From contig JACPQZ010000038.1 of the NCBI GenBank assembly GCA_016190205.1, positions 12,965 to 76,964 of the forward strand: a DNA stretch of 64,000 nt, in the 5' to 3' direction. The notes beneath the pieces were generated by a model that worked only from the letters and a program-made list of their open reading frames with translations, was not told where the DNA came from and made no database searches. Shown in pieces: positions 15,824 through 24,718 of the stretch; the stretch's first letter is position 1, and each line of letters starts with the position of its first letter. This DNA is from Candidatus Omnitrophota bacterium (GTDB lineage Bacteria > Omnitrophota > JACPQZ01). A program made the position numbers and the translations under genes.

Positions 15824-18045
15824 AATCCCGCAAGCCTCGCGCGCAGTTTAAGCCGGACGATCTCCGCCGCCGTATTCACCACAAACGAGATGCCAAAAAG
15901 AATAAGGGCGGCCACGAAAAGCACCCGGTAGTGACTGCTTCCAAAAGGCGCCTCCGGAATCTCCACGGCGATGTTTGCGGAGAGCGCCCGGAAACCGTTA
16001 AAGATCGACCAGTCCATGATGGGGGTATTGCCCGTCGCCATGAGGACGATCATGGTCTCCCCCACCGCCCGCCCAAAGCCCACCATGACGCCCGAAAAAA
16101 CCCCGGATCCGGCGGCCGGGAGAACCACCCGCGTGGCCGTCTGCCAGGCCGTCGCCCCGCAGGCTAAAGACGCCGAAACCAGATGCCTCGGCACCGAGCT
16201 AAAGGCATCCTCGCAAATGGTAAATATGATAGGAATAATGGCAAACCCCATCGCCCAGCCCACGACGATTGAGTTGCGCTGATCATAGCGAATCCCGGCC
16301 GCTTGGTTCATCCAGAGGTCAAACCGTCCGCCAAACAGCACACGCTCGAGCCAGGGTCCCAATAGTGCCGCCGCCCAGAGCCCGGCCGCGATCCAAACAC
16401 AAAGGAGCCAGAGCTCACGGCTTGAGGAAAAGGTGCCGGATGGCGCACGCCCCTTTGCGCACAGGAGCATCCCCAAGAAGACCACTCCGGGAACTACGAG
16501 GGGGACGATGAGGACCGACACGATGTGGCGCTCAACCAAAGGGGCGAGTACCAGACCCGCCACAAATCCCAGGACCACGCTCGGAAGAGATGCCATGAGT
16601 TCAATCACCGACTTACACGGGCCGCGCAGCTTCTTGTCCAGAAATTGCGAGGTATAGAGAGCCCCAAAAAGCGCGAGCGGCACGGAAAAGAGCATGGCAT
16701 AAAGAGTCCCCTTAAGCGTCCCAAACACAAGCGGCACGAGCCCGAACTTGGGCTCAAAGTCATCCGTCGCGCCGTGGGACTGCCAGGTGTGCTTGGGCTC
16801 ATCATGGCCCTCATACCAGACCTTGCGAAAGAGGGTCTTGAGACTCACGTCTGGATGGGGATTCGCAATAAACCAGTGCTCGAGCCGGCCCGGACCATCT
16901 GTAAACACAGCCCCGTCCGCCTTGGGGGCAAAAGCCACAGCTTCTGGGACGAACCCTAAAGCCCGCTCCGCGAGCGCCCGTTCGGTGGTCATGTGCATGA
17001 GGCGCGCCTTTCCATCCTCGAACACAGCCACAAAGCTCTTGTCGCGCGGAGAAGGAATGAGTGTCCGGACCGGAGAAGAGTGCAACTGGAAGGGATGGAT
17101 AAGGGTGAGCTTTTTCCCGTCACGACTTACTGGATCCCCCACCAGTGACCAGGTAGACACGCTCCCGTCGCTGCCACCTACTACAAAAGACCGGCCGCCC
17201 AAAAGCGGGGTCAGGCCCGTCACCGCACCTTCCGAAACAGCTCGGACTATCTCCGCGAGCTCGGGCTCCCCCTCCCGTCTGAATTTGAACCGCGCGACTT
17301 CCCCCGCCCGCGTCCCTACCAGTAGCCCCGCGCCGTCCTCCAGAACAAGGACTGTGGTTGGAGCGCCGACATCCTCATACGAAAGGATATCGCTTTTTGT
17401 CTCCAAGACGGGCTCCCCAACTAAAGGCCTCTGTATCGCTATTCGGCTTAAGACAAGTCTCTGCTCATCCAGGATACATGCGATGACGCCATAGTCCGCG
17501 CTCCACGCATGGGAAAGAGCCGAGATAGGGTGCCCAGGCTCGATCTCGACCACCGCCTCGCGCTCAACGCGCGGTACGGTCTTTGGTTCCGTCCCCTCAA
17601 AACCCGTGTCAAGCGCGAGCTCGCCCACCCACACCGCCCCAGTATCCGTCCCCAGCGCAACGGTTGAGCCGTCGCCGGAGCGGGACGCGGCTTGAACGAC
17701 CGCTCCATCCAGCCCCGCGAGCTCGACCTCCTGAAGCAGCCTGCCATCTTTGAGTGAATGCACAAACGCCTTTGGGGCACCGGCAATGATAAGCGCCTCT
17801 TCGCGGCGCTCGTCCACGAGCACAAGTCTTGGCTCTTCCCCGGCCCCCGCGAGTCGAAGCGCGGACACGCGCTCCATGCGCGCCCCGGACAAGAGCGGCA
17901 GGGCCTCAAAAAACAAAAAGGCCCCAATCCCCAATATGGCCGCTATGACCAAGGCCGCATTGGCCGCTATAAAAATGCCCGCCAGACGGTCCTCTATCCT
18001 GGCGCGCCGCCTGAAGGGTAATTCTCTTTCGGTTTGCGTTCTCAA
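15820..18045 (-). CDS. pstC: Phosphate ABC transporter permease PstC, long form
   Basis: 741 residues, against about 320 for a minimal PstC. One membrane helix near the N-terminus ([23 protein letters not shown]) is followed by a soluble, beta-rich region of about 370 residues with repeats suggestive of a beta-propeller (for example [19 protein letters not shown]), then the permease core with the EAA motif ([22 protein letters not shown]). Only the permease role is certain; the propeller-like part may sense or scaffold at the periplasmic side. ATGA overlap joins it to pstA and its start overlaps pstS. Confidence 0.92.
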   Translation of the reverse strand: MRTQTERELPFRRRARIEDRLAGIFIAANAALVIAAILGIGAFLFFEALPLLSGARMERVSALRLAGAGEEPRLVLVDERREEALIIAGAPKAFVHSLKDGRLLQEVELAGLDGAVVQAASRSGDGSTVALGTDTGAVWVGELALDTGFEGTEPKTVPRVEREAVVEIEPGHPISALSHAWSADYGVIACILDEQRLVLSRIAIQRPLVGEPVLETKSDILSYEDVGAPTTVLVLEDGAGLLVGTRAGEVARFKFRREGEPELAEIVRAVSEGAVTGLTPLLGGRSFVVGGSDGSVSTWSLVGDPVSRDGKKLTLIHPFQLHSSPVRTLIPSPRDKSFVAVFEDGKARLMHMTTERALAERALGFVPEAVAFAPKADGAVFTDGPGRLEHWFIANPHPDVSLKTLFRKVWYEGHDEPKHTWQSHGATDDFEPKFGLVPLVFGTLKGTLYAMLFSVPLALFGALYTSQFLDKKLRGPCKSVIELMASLPSVVLGFVAGLVLAPLVERHIVSVLIVPLVVPGVVFLGMLLCAKGRAPSGTFSSSRELWLLCVWIAAGLWAAALLGPWLERVLFGGRFDLWMNQAAGIRYDQRNSIVVGWAMGFAIIPIIFTICEDAFSSVPRHLVSASLACGATAWQTATRVVLPAAGSGVFSGVMVGFGRAVGETMIVLMATGNTPIMDWSIFNGFRALSANIAVEIPEAPFGSSHYRVLFVAALILFGISFVVNTAAEIVRLKLRARLAGL

Positions 18046-19031
18046 TGAAGCTTCGCCCGCTCTGCCTCTGCTATTTCCTTCGCCAGAGGGACATAACCAT
18101 CCTTCACCACGACCTCCTGCCCCTCGATGCTCAAGACATACTCCAGAAACTGTTCGACCAACGGATCCAGAGGCCGCCCCGGCGCCTTATTGACATATAC
18201 ATAAAGGTAACGGCTCAAAGGGTACGAGCCCGCGTACACATGGTCCGGAGTGGCCTCGTACACGCTCACGCTCCCAGGCGCCTGTAGCGGGACGGCGCGT
18301 ACCCCGGCAGTCCGGTAACCCAGGCCGCTGTAACCAATGCCCGCCCGGTCGTTCGTGATGCCCTCCACCACAGCGGCAGAACCCGGCTGTTCCTTGACCG
18401 AATTTTTAAAATCCCCTTTGCTCAAGGCATGCTCTTTGAAATATCCATAAGTTCCCGAGGCAGAGTTCCGACCGTACAAACTGATCGGTAAAGACTCCCA
18501 CTCGCCTGCAAGACCCTGTTCGCCCCATGTCGTAATGTCCCGGGGGGCCCCGCTCAAGCGCGTGCTCGAGAATATGGCATCCACTTCTTGAAGGGTAAGC
18601 CGTTCGATCGGGTTATCCTTGTTGACATAGACGGCCAGGGCATCCAGGGCCACGCCCACGGCCGTGGGCTTATAGCCAAACTTTTTCTCGAAGGCGTCTA
18701 TCTCACTTGACTTCATCGGCCGCGACATGGGCCCGAGCTGGGCCACTCTGGAAATCAAGGCCGGAGGCGCCGTGGTGGAACCCTTTCCTTCGATCTGAAT
18801 CCTGACGTTAGGATACTTCTTGCGGAAGCCCTCGGCCCAAAGGGTCATGAGGTTATTTAAAGTGTCCGACCCCACGCTCGAAAGATTTCCGGAAATTCCC
18901 CCCACCGTCTGATAGGGGGGTAGCCCAGGATCTACGGCCAAGACGCCCTCCCCTGTGCCCGCCCGCGCAAGATGCGCGCCGGCCGCTAGAGCCACGACCG
19001 CAGCCACCAGTCCGAATCGTTTCATCGTCAC
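18042..19031 (-). CDS. pstS: Periplasmic phosphate-binding protein PstS
   Basis: 329 residues with a signal peptide ([18 protein letters not shown]). Phosphate-pocket motifs of the PstS/PtsS family are present: [10 protein letters not shown] near the N-terminus, [10 protein letters not shown], and [13 protein letters not shown]. It captures phosphate in the periplasm for PstCA. Located between the porin gene (11-base gap) and pstC, which it overlaps. Full length. Confidence 0.94.
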   Translation of the reverse strand: MTMKRFGLVAAVVALAAGAHLARAGTGEGVLAVDPGLPPYQTVGGISGNLSSVGSDTLNNLMTLWAEGFRKKYPNVRIQIEGKGSTTAPPALISRVAQLGPMSRPMKSSEIDAFEKKFGYKPTAVGVALDALAVYVNKDNPIERLTLQEVDAIFSSTRLSGAPRDITTWGEQGLAGEWESLPISLYGRNSASGTYGYFKEHALSKGDFKNSVKEQPGSAAVVEGITNDRAGIGYSGLGYRTAGVRAVPLQAPGSVSVYEATPDHVYAGSYPLSRYLYVYVNKAPGRPLDPLVEQFLEYVLSIEGQEVVVKDGYVPLAKEIAEAERAKLH

Positions 19032-19042
19032 ACCGCGTGTGT

Positions 19043-20287
19043 TTAAAACTTGGTCACCCAGTCCATTTGAACGGTGTCAAAATGATTCTTGGACCCGGTG
19101 ACCTCCTTCGTATCAAAATATTTCACTCCAAACGTTGAATTTTCGAGGACCGCTAGTTTCACCCAAAATACGTTCCCCTTGTGGTTGGTTCCTCCACCGC
19201 CAAAGTCGGAGTCCACAAAACCGTCGAATGCCGCATCGGGTTCAAGGCGTTGAATGAAATAGCCCGCCTCCCAGCCTTCCACAAGATCCCAGGGCCTCTT
19301 GGCCTTTCCCAGCTTAAGGCCCACATGGTAGCCGTTTTCATCCGACTCCACCGAGGCGTTGTGGACCCAGTCACCGAAGGCCGAGACAGGAAGGGCGCCC
19401 ACCTTCGAGGAGATCTCGACCGAGGGGTTGAGTTCATTGAAATCATCCACGGCGGCACTGTTTCCGCTCGGGGTGTTGACGAGCGCATTCTTCGCAGAAT
19501 TCTTATAGTCGTAGTAGGCAAAGGCCCCCTTAACCTTAAGCTGATTTAAGAACGGGGTGTCGGAGCTCTCGAAAGGCTTCAGGGCGAGCCCCGCCTGTCC
19601 CCCCCACAGGCTGGGGTTGTCCGTCCCAAATCCGTCGGAATCGATCGGAAAGGCACCCGCGTTTAAAAAGGCTCTCACCGGTCCCAAATCCTTCTCAAGC
19701 TGGCCGGAAGCCCCCGCAAATCCCAGCTCTTCGTCCCACACCAACGGGCTCGCAGTCCAGAAAGGATTCTCGAAAATCCCCCCTTTAAGCCTTAATGATT
19801 CCACGACCGCCACGCTCGGGGCGTATTCTACGTACGCCAAGTCCAGATTGAAGGTCTTCTTCGAGAAAGTATCGTCAAAAGTCTGATTGGTGGATACCGG
19901 GTCCGTGAGACTCCCGGTTGCCAAGCGCGCTTCGACTTTCAGTTCATCCGTGACCCTGCCTTCCATGCCGAGGCGGAGACGGATGCGCTGACGGTGGAAA
20001 TCTGCATTCGCGGTGCGGTCGCGGTATTCGTCCCGCAGGCGAAGCTCACCCTTTAATCTCCAGTTCCGGCTCCACTCGGGGACGATGTCCTGGGCGATTT
20101 CCTGATCCCGTTCCTCTTTCGTTTCCTTTATTTCCTGGCGGATCAAACCCGCCTCCACACTGGAGAGCACCCCCTTGTCCACCAATTTGTCCAAGAGGAT
20201 ATCCATCTCGCTTAAGGCCTGGGCCTGCGCATGGCACAAGAAAACGCCTAAGCAAGACAAGACAAAACCACGCACCACTCGTGACAT
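19043..20287 (-). CDS. Outer-membrane porin, probable phosphate-regulated
   Basis: 414 residues: signal peptide ([18 protein letters not shown]), a short coiled segment with a polar [12 protein letters not shown] motif, then a beta-barrel ending in aromatic Phe (QMDWVTKF). The layout resembles the putative-porin family often linked to pst genes. AAAAGGAG precedes the ATG at 20287. It is first in the pst operon, behind a PHO-box-like sequence, so phosphate or organophosphate passage across the outer membrane is the likely job; substrate selectivity cannot be read from sequence. Confidence 0.8.
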   Translation of the reverse strand: MSRVVRGFVLSCLGVFLCHAQAQALSEMDILLDKLVDKGVLSSVEAGLIRQEIKETKEERDQEIAQDIVPEWSRNWRLKGELRLRDEYRDRTANADFHRQRIRLRLGMEGRVTDELKVEARLATGSLTDPVSTNQTFDDTFSKKTFNLDLAYVEYAPSVAVVESLRLKGGIFENPFWTASPLVWDEELGFAGASGQLEKDLGPVRAFLNAGAFPIDSDGFGTDNPSLWGGQAGLALKPFESSDTPFLNQLKVKGAFAYYDYKNSAKNALVNTPSGNSAAVDDFNELNPSVEISSKVGALPVSAFGDWVHNASVESDENGYHVGLKLGKAKRPWDLVEGWEAGYFIQRLEPDAAFDGFVDSDFGGGGTNHKGNVFWVKLAVLENSTFGVKYFDTKEVTGSKNHFDTVQMDWVTKF

Positions 20288-20333
20288 AAGTTTCTCCTTT
20301 TCATGACACGACTACACTACAAGACGAGTGTTA

Positions 20334-20367
20334 GGAATAAATAGAGGAGATGTAATACCTGTGTAAG
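20334..20367 (-). promoter_or_regulatory. PHO-box-like repeat and -10 upstream of the porin-pst operon
   Basis: On the minus strand two 7-base direct repeats, CTTACAC and ATTACAT, lie 11 bases apart (20367-20361 and 20356-20350), the layout of a PhoB box (7 plus 4 plus 7). An AT-rich CTATTTATTCC follows at 20344-20334 as a possible -10. The bases differ from the E. coli CTGTCAT consensus. PhoB is encoded close by. Confidence 0.42.
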
Positions 20368-20368
20368 G

Positions 20369-22471
20369 TTATCGGTGAGGAGAGGCCGCAAGCTTAAGTT
20401 CCGTTTTAAACGTGAGGGTGACCCGGACGCCGCCTTCCTCGCGGTTTTGTACCTGGATCACTCCCCCGTGAAGCTCCACGAAGGTCTTGGAGATCGCAAG
20501 CCCGAGGCCCGTCCCTTGCTCAATCGGTTTGGTTGTGAAGAAGGGATCAAAGATTTTGGGAAGGTCCGCTTCGGAGATGCCTGGCCCCGTATCCTCAACG
20601 CTTACACTGACTACGGAGTCCCCTAAAACAAAGGGACGGGTTTTTCCGCCGCCAGGAAAGCTGTCCAAGTCTCGGATCCTATCGACCCGGGTCTCGATGC
20701 GCAGTATGCCGCTCACGGGCATGGCATCTATGGCATTCGAGATGAGGTTCACCAAAACCTGCATGATCTTCTGTCTGTCCAACATGAGCGGGGGAAGCCC
20801 GGGTGTAAGCCCCATGATCGGATTGATACACGAACCTCTCAATTTGTGTGTGACCTGAAGAAACGCCTCCTCAACCAGTGCATTTAAGTCCGTGGGCTCT
20901 GGCTCGATGCGAACCGGGGCTGAATACTTGAGCAGTCCCTTGATAATTCTGTCCGCACCCTCCACCGCATAGACCATATCGTCCAGCACACCTTTTAAGT
21001 CGTCCTCCGTCATACGGTCGAGGTCCTTCGTAATGCGTTCCACGCCCAGCCGCAACAGCGTGAGAGGTGTCTTGACCTCATGCACGATCGAGGCCGCCAG
21101 GCGGCCAATGGATTCGAGCTTCTCTGCCTGGATGAGCCGGGCATGCTTTTCTTTAAGCTCCGCCGTGCGCTGTTCCACCCTTCGCTCGAGCTCCTCATAA
21201 GCCCACCGCACGGCTTTCTCCCCCCTCTTACGCTCGCTGATGTCAATGATGGCGGCCAGGATAAAGGCGCCCTCCGATGTCCGGATGGGATTTAAGCCGA
21301 TCTCCACGGGAATCTCCGTGCCGTCCTTGTGGCGGGCGTAGAGATCGCGGCCTTGCCCCATGGGGCGTGCAGTTGGAGCGTGAAAGAACTCCTTGCGGTG
21401 CCTCTCGTGCGCGCCTTGAACACGGCTGGGGATAAGGAGTTCCACCGGCCGCCCGACGAGTTCACTCCGGGCGTATCCAAAGGTGGACTCGGCCTGGGCA
21501 TTGGCAAGCACGATGCGCCCTTCGCCATCCACGACGAGCATCGCGTACGGCGCCCCCTCCACCGTCAGGCGGAACTGTTCCTCCGCCTCCTGCCGCTCGA
21601 AGAAAATCGCCGCCACGAGGAGCCCTGAAACGGTAATAAAGCCCATAAAAATCTGCGTGAAGAGAAACGACTCCGGGGGGGACTGCGTCGAAAACGGCCC
21701 CAGGCCCGTGCCTGCTCCCTTGACCGCGAGATACGCCATCGCCATGATTGAGAGCATCACCCCGCTCGATCCGAAGCGAACCCCTGCCCAGATAATGAAG
21801 GGAAGCACCGCCCAAGCGAGGGGATATTTGTTGACGGCAAAGGCAGAGTGGCTGCCGAAGATGAACTCGCTCACCGCAACCCAGGCGCACACGAAAGCGA
21901 TCGCTTCACCCCAACGCCTGGGAGTCCAGTCGAGCCTGGAAAACTGTCCCCAGGTGATGATCAGCGGGGTTACGATGCAAACACCGATGAGATCCCCCAG
22001 CCACCACGTGAGCCACGTTTGGGCGAACGCCGCCGAACCCACAAATCTGCCGAGCCACAGACCTGCGACGCCGCATGTAGACGCGATGAGGCACGCCACT
22101 ATTCCAATTCCCAGAAACATGACCATGTCACGGGAGCGGTTGAACGGGTTCTGTGTCCCGACCCAGTTCCGGATAAGAAACGCCCCTGCCAGGGCCTGGA
22201 GAGTTGACCCCGTGGCGATCGCGCATGAGACCAAAAGTCCCGCCATACCCGCCGTCGGCATGTGGATAAAAAATATGAGGTTGGCCAGGAAGGAACCCAT
22301 CCAAATACCGGGCCAAATGCGGGGGCCGCGAAGCAAGGTGCCTGCAAGCGCTAACCCCGAGGGCGGCCACAGGATGGTGACGTTACCCGGCGGGATAGCA
22401 AAAAGAAAGCCGAATAACGCGGTCGTCAGGTATGCGACGGCCATGATGCCGATCTCTAAAAGTTTTTTCAT
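20369..22471 (-). CDS. MASE1-PAS sensor histidine kinase
   Basis: 700 residues. The first 290 or so form about eight membrane helices of the MASE1 type, containing PPGNVTILWPPSGLALA and LTWWLGDLIGVCIVTPL. A PAS domain follows (AMLVVDGEGRIVLANAQAE), then a PAC-like EIPVEIGLNPI stretch, a coiled coil, a HisKA phospho-acceptor (LAASIVHEVKTPL) and an HATPase domain with N and G boxes (NLISNAIDAM, DTGPGISEADLPKIF, GTGLGLAIS). It overlaps phoR by four bases, so it is cotranscribed with the phosphate regulators. No dedicated response regulator is adjacent; the stimulus is unknown. Confidence 0.88.
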   Translation of the reverse strand: MKKLLEIGIMAVAYLTTALFGFLFAIPPGNVTILWPPSGLALAGTLLRGPRIWPGIWMGSFLANLIFFIHMPTAGMAGLLVSCAIATGSTLQALAGAFLIRNWVGTQNPFNRSRDMVMFLGIGIVACLIASTCGVAGLWLGRFVGSAAFAQTWLTWWLGDLIGVCIVTPLIITWGQFSRLDWTPRRWGEAIAFVCAWVAVSEFIFGSHSAFAVNKYPLAWAVLPFIIWAGVRFGSSGVMLSIMAMAYLAVKGAGTGLGPFSTQSPPESFLFTQIFMGFITVSGLLVAAIFFERQEAEEQFRLTVEGAPYAMLVVDGEGRIVLANAQAESTFGYARSELVGRPVELLIPSRVQGAHERHRKEFFHAPTARPMGQGRDLYARHKDGTEIPVEIGLNPIRTSEGAFILAAIIDISERKRGEKAVRWAYEELERRVEQRTAELKEKHARLIQAEKLESIGRLAASIVHEVKTPLTLLRLGVERITKDLDRMTEDDLKGVLDDMVYAVEGADRIIKGLLKYSAPVRIEPEPTDLNALVEEAFLQVTHKLRGSCINPIMGLTPGLPPLMLDRQKIMQVLVNLISNAIDAMPVSGILRIETRVDRIRDLDSFPGGGKTRPFVLGDSVVSVSVEDTGPGISEADLPKIFDPFFTTKPIEQGTGLGLAISKTFVELHGGVIQVQNREEGGVRVTLTFKTELKLAASPHR

Positions 22472-23832
22472 AGCGGGAGTGTAAACATAAATGCGGAGCC
22501 TTGATCGGGCCTGCTGGTAACCCAGACCCGGCCCTGGTGCGCCTCTACAATATGCTTGACGATGGCAAGTCCTAAGCCGGTGCCGCCCAGACTGCGGGAG
22601 CGGGCCTCGTCAACGCGGTAAAAACGCTCGAAGATCCTGGGAAGATCTTTCTCCGGAATCCCGATGCCGGTATCTTCAACGGCAATCTCCACATGATGGT
22701 CCCGGCTGCGCGCCGATATGGACACGGACCCGCCGTCGCGGTTGTAACTTACTGCATTACCGATCAAGTTCATAAAGACCTGGCGGATCCTCTCGGGATC
22801 CGCCTGAATGCGCGGCGCGTTTTCAAAATCCGTCTTCACAGTCAGACGTCTCTTTTCAATGGGCTGTTTGAGCAGTGAGAGGACCTCGTCCACAATGGGC
22901 TTAAGCTCTATCGCCTTAACCCGGGGAGGTGATTCCTTGAGTTCCAACTGGGCCAGCTGCAGGAGATCATCCACGAGGCGGGTAAGCCTTGCCGCTTCCT
23001 GGTCAATGAGCTCCACGAACCTCCTGTTATTCGCCGGATCATTGATAGCACCGTCTTTCAACGTTTCCGCGAGACTCCTGATGCCGGTTAACGGGCTCTT
23101 GAGCTCGTGCGAAACATTGGCAACAAAGGCCTTTCTCAAACGTTCATACCTGTAAACTTCTGTGAGGTCCTCAAACACCATGACGACCGAAGGACGCGCA
23201 CTACCCAGGGCCCGTCCCAAAACCGCCGTCGCACGAAGCGTCCTCTCCGTAGGCTGGTAGATGGTAAACTCTCGGTTTGCCGTGAGCCCCTGGGCGCGAA
23301 CTTCCTCAACCAGTTCATTTACCTCGCGCAATCTTACCACCTCGAGAAGCGGCTTACCCGGCGCTTGGGCCAAATCCGTGCCGAAAAGAGACGCCGCAGA
23401 GGGGTTCAAGATGGCGATGCGGTCCTCCGCATCCAGTGCCAGGACACCCTCTGCCATACTCTCCAAAACCGCCTGGGCCTGATTCTTTTCGGTGGAGAGA
23501 GTATGCATCTCATTCTTAAGCAGACGCGCCACGGCATGCAAGGCTCGCCCTAACTCATTGATCTCTGGGATATTTGATCTCGGTGCCGGACCACCCCACC
23601 CTCCCTGCGCTATGGATCTTGCCTGATCCGTAAACCCTGTAAGCGGACGCACAACCTTGCGGGAAAACACGAGACGTAAAAGCAGGGCGAGCACAAGGCT
23701 CGCACCCAGGCCTGCTGAAAGGGCACGTGCAATATCGTCCCCCACCGGCATGACCGCCCCCGTGAACGCAAGCGCTGCGATCACACAAGCCATGATGCTA
23801 AGGAGAAAAATTTGGTGGAGGGAAATTTTCAT
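22468..23832 (-). CDS. phoR: Phosphate-regulon sensor kinase PhoR
   Basis: 454 residues: two N-terminal membrane helices, a HAMP-like linker (RPLTGFTDQARSIAQG), a PAS domain (VLESMAEGVLALDAEDRIAILN), HisKA with the PhoR-type H-box FVANVSHELKSPLTGI, and a catalytic domain (NLIGNAVSYN, DTGIGIPEKDLPRIFERFYRVD, GTGLGLAIVKH). It phosphorylates PhoB under phosphate limitation. It lies directly after phoB (18-base gap) and before the MASE1 kinase. Confidence 0.92.
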   Translation of the reverse strand: MKISLHQIFLLSIMACVIAALAFTGAVMPVGDDIARALSAGLGASLVLALLLRLVFSRKVVRPLTGFTDQARSIAQGGWGGPAPRSNIPEINELGRALHAVARLLKNEMHTLSTEKNQAQAVLESMAEGVLALDAEDRIAILNPSAASLFGTDLAQAPGKPLLEVVRLREVNELVEEVRAQGLTANREFTIYQPTERTLRATAVLGRALGSARPSVVMVFEDLTEVYRYERLRKAFVANVSHELKSPLTGIRSLAETLKDGAINDPANNRRFVELIDQEAARLTRLVDDLLQLAQLELKESPPRVKAIELKPIVDEVLSLLKQPIEKRRLTVKTDFENAPRIQADPERIRQVFMNLIGNAVSYNRDGGSVSISARSRDHHVEIAVEDTGIGIPEKDLPRIFERFYRVDEARSRSLGGTGLGLAIVKHIVEAHQGRVWVTSRPDQGSAFMFTLPL

Positions 23833-23850
23833 GAATGTATTTTTTAAGAG

Positions 23851-24537
23851 TTACCTATCGATCAGAAACCGGTACCCCACATTTTTGATAGTGAGAATGC
23901 GCTTTCCGGCAGCCCCAAGCTTTCGGCGGAGCTGGCTTACATGAAGATCCACCGTCCTAGACTCTATGTCCAGCGAGCGCTCATAGCCCCAGACCCGGCT
24001 TAAGAGGACGTCCCGGGAAAGGACCTTTCCCCCGGCCTGGGCCAGGGCTTTGAGGAGCTCGAATTCCTTGGACGTGAGCTCTATCCCTTTTCCCTTGACC
24101 GTCACGAGGTGTCTGGCCCAGTCCGCCTTGAGCTCACCCAGGGAGAAAATCTCCTCATCACCTTGATCCCGGTAGCGGCGCAGAACCGCCTTGATGCGCG
24201 CAACGAGCTCCCGGGGGCTGAAGGGCTTGGTCATATAGTCATCCGCCCCGAGCTCAAGGCCCACTACCTTATCCGTCTCGTCGGATTTTACAGTGAGCAT
24301 AATGACCGGTATATGCGCAGTTCTTGTGTCCCGCTTGATTGAGCGGCAGACCTCAAGGCCATCCATCTTGGGGAGCATGAGATCCAGGACCACGAGATCC
24401 GGAAGCTCCCTTTGGCACATCCCAAGGCCATCGTCTCCATCGGCGGCGGTGAGCACGTTAAAACCGGCCGTCTTTAGCCCGTAGGTTACGGCCTCCCGAA
24501 TACTCGTCTCATCATCCACAACAAGGATCTTTTCCAT
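23851..24537 (-). CDS. phoB: Phosphate-regulon response regulator PhoB
   Basis: 228 residues: receiver domain with acidic pocket (VVDDE), phospho-acceptor Asp in LVVLDLMLPKMDG, conserved Thr and Lys (MLTVKSDETD, DYMTKPFSPREL), and an OmpR/PhoB winged-helix domain (LTSKEFELLKALAQAGGKVLSRDVLL; ESRTVDLHVSQLRRKLG). It probably activates the porin-pst operon. The ATG at 24537 heads the phoB-phoR-kinase unit and is divergent from the metalloprotease gene. Confidence 0.94.
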   Translation of the reverse strand: MEKILVVDDETSIREAVTYGLKTAGFNVLTAADGDDGLGMCQRELPDLVVLDLMLPKMDGLEVCRSIKRDTRTAHIPVIMLTVKSDETDKVVGLELGADDYMTKPFSPRELVARIKAVLRRYRDQGDEEIFSLGELKADWARHLVTVKGKGIELTSKEFELLKALAQAGGKVLSRDVLLSRVWGYERSLDIESRTVDLHVSQLRRKLGAAGKRILTIKNVGYRFLIDR

Positions 24538-24662
24538 ACAGCTAGAATTTTACCACGCGAGGTAAGCGCATTTATATAGAAGCAACTGGGTGTGCCAATT
24601 GTGCAATTTACAAATTTTATAACTAAATATTAGGAAACAGGATGCGGAACCTCATGGTATAT

Positions 24663-24689
24663 TTGTCAGGTATTTACTTTTACTATACA
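24663..24689 (+). promoter_or_regulatory. Possible promoter of the metalloprotease gene
   Basis: TTGTCA (24663-24668) and TATACA (24684-24689) are separated by 15 bases in an AT-rich stretch ahead of the 24719 start. The spacing is two bases short of ideal. The rest of the 157-base divergent region shows no clear further signal. Confidence 0.35.
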
Positions 24690-24718
24690 AAACTATGCAT
24701 AGCCAAGGAGACCGCCCC

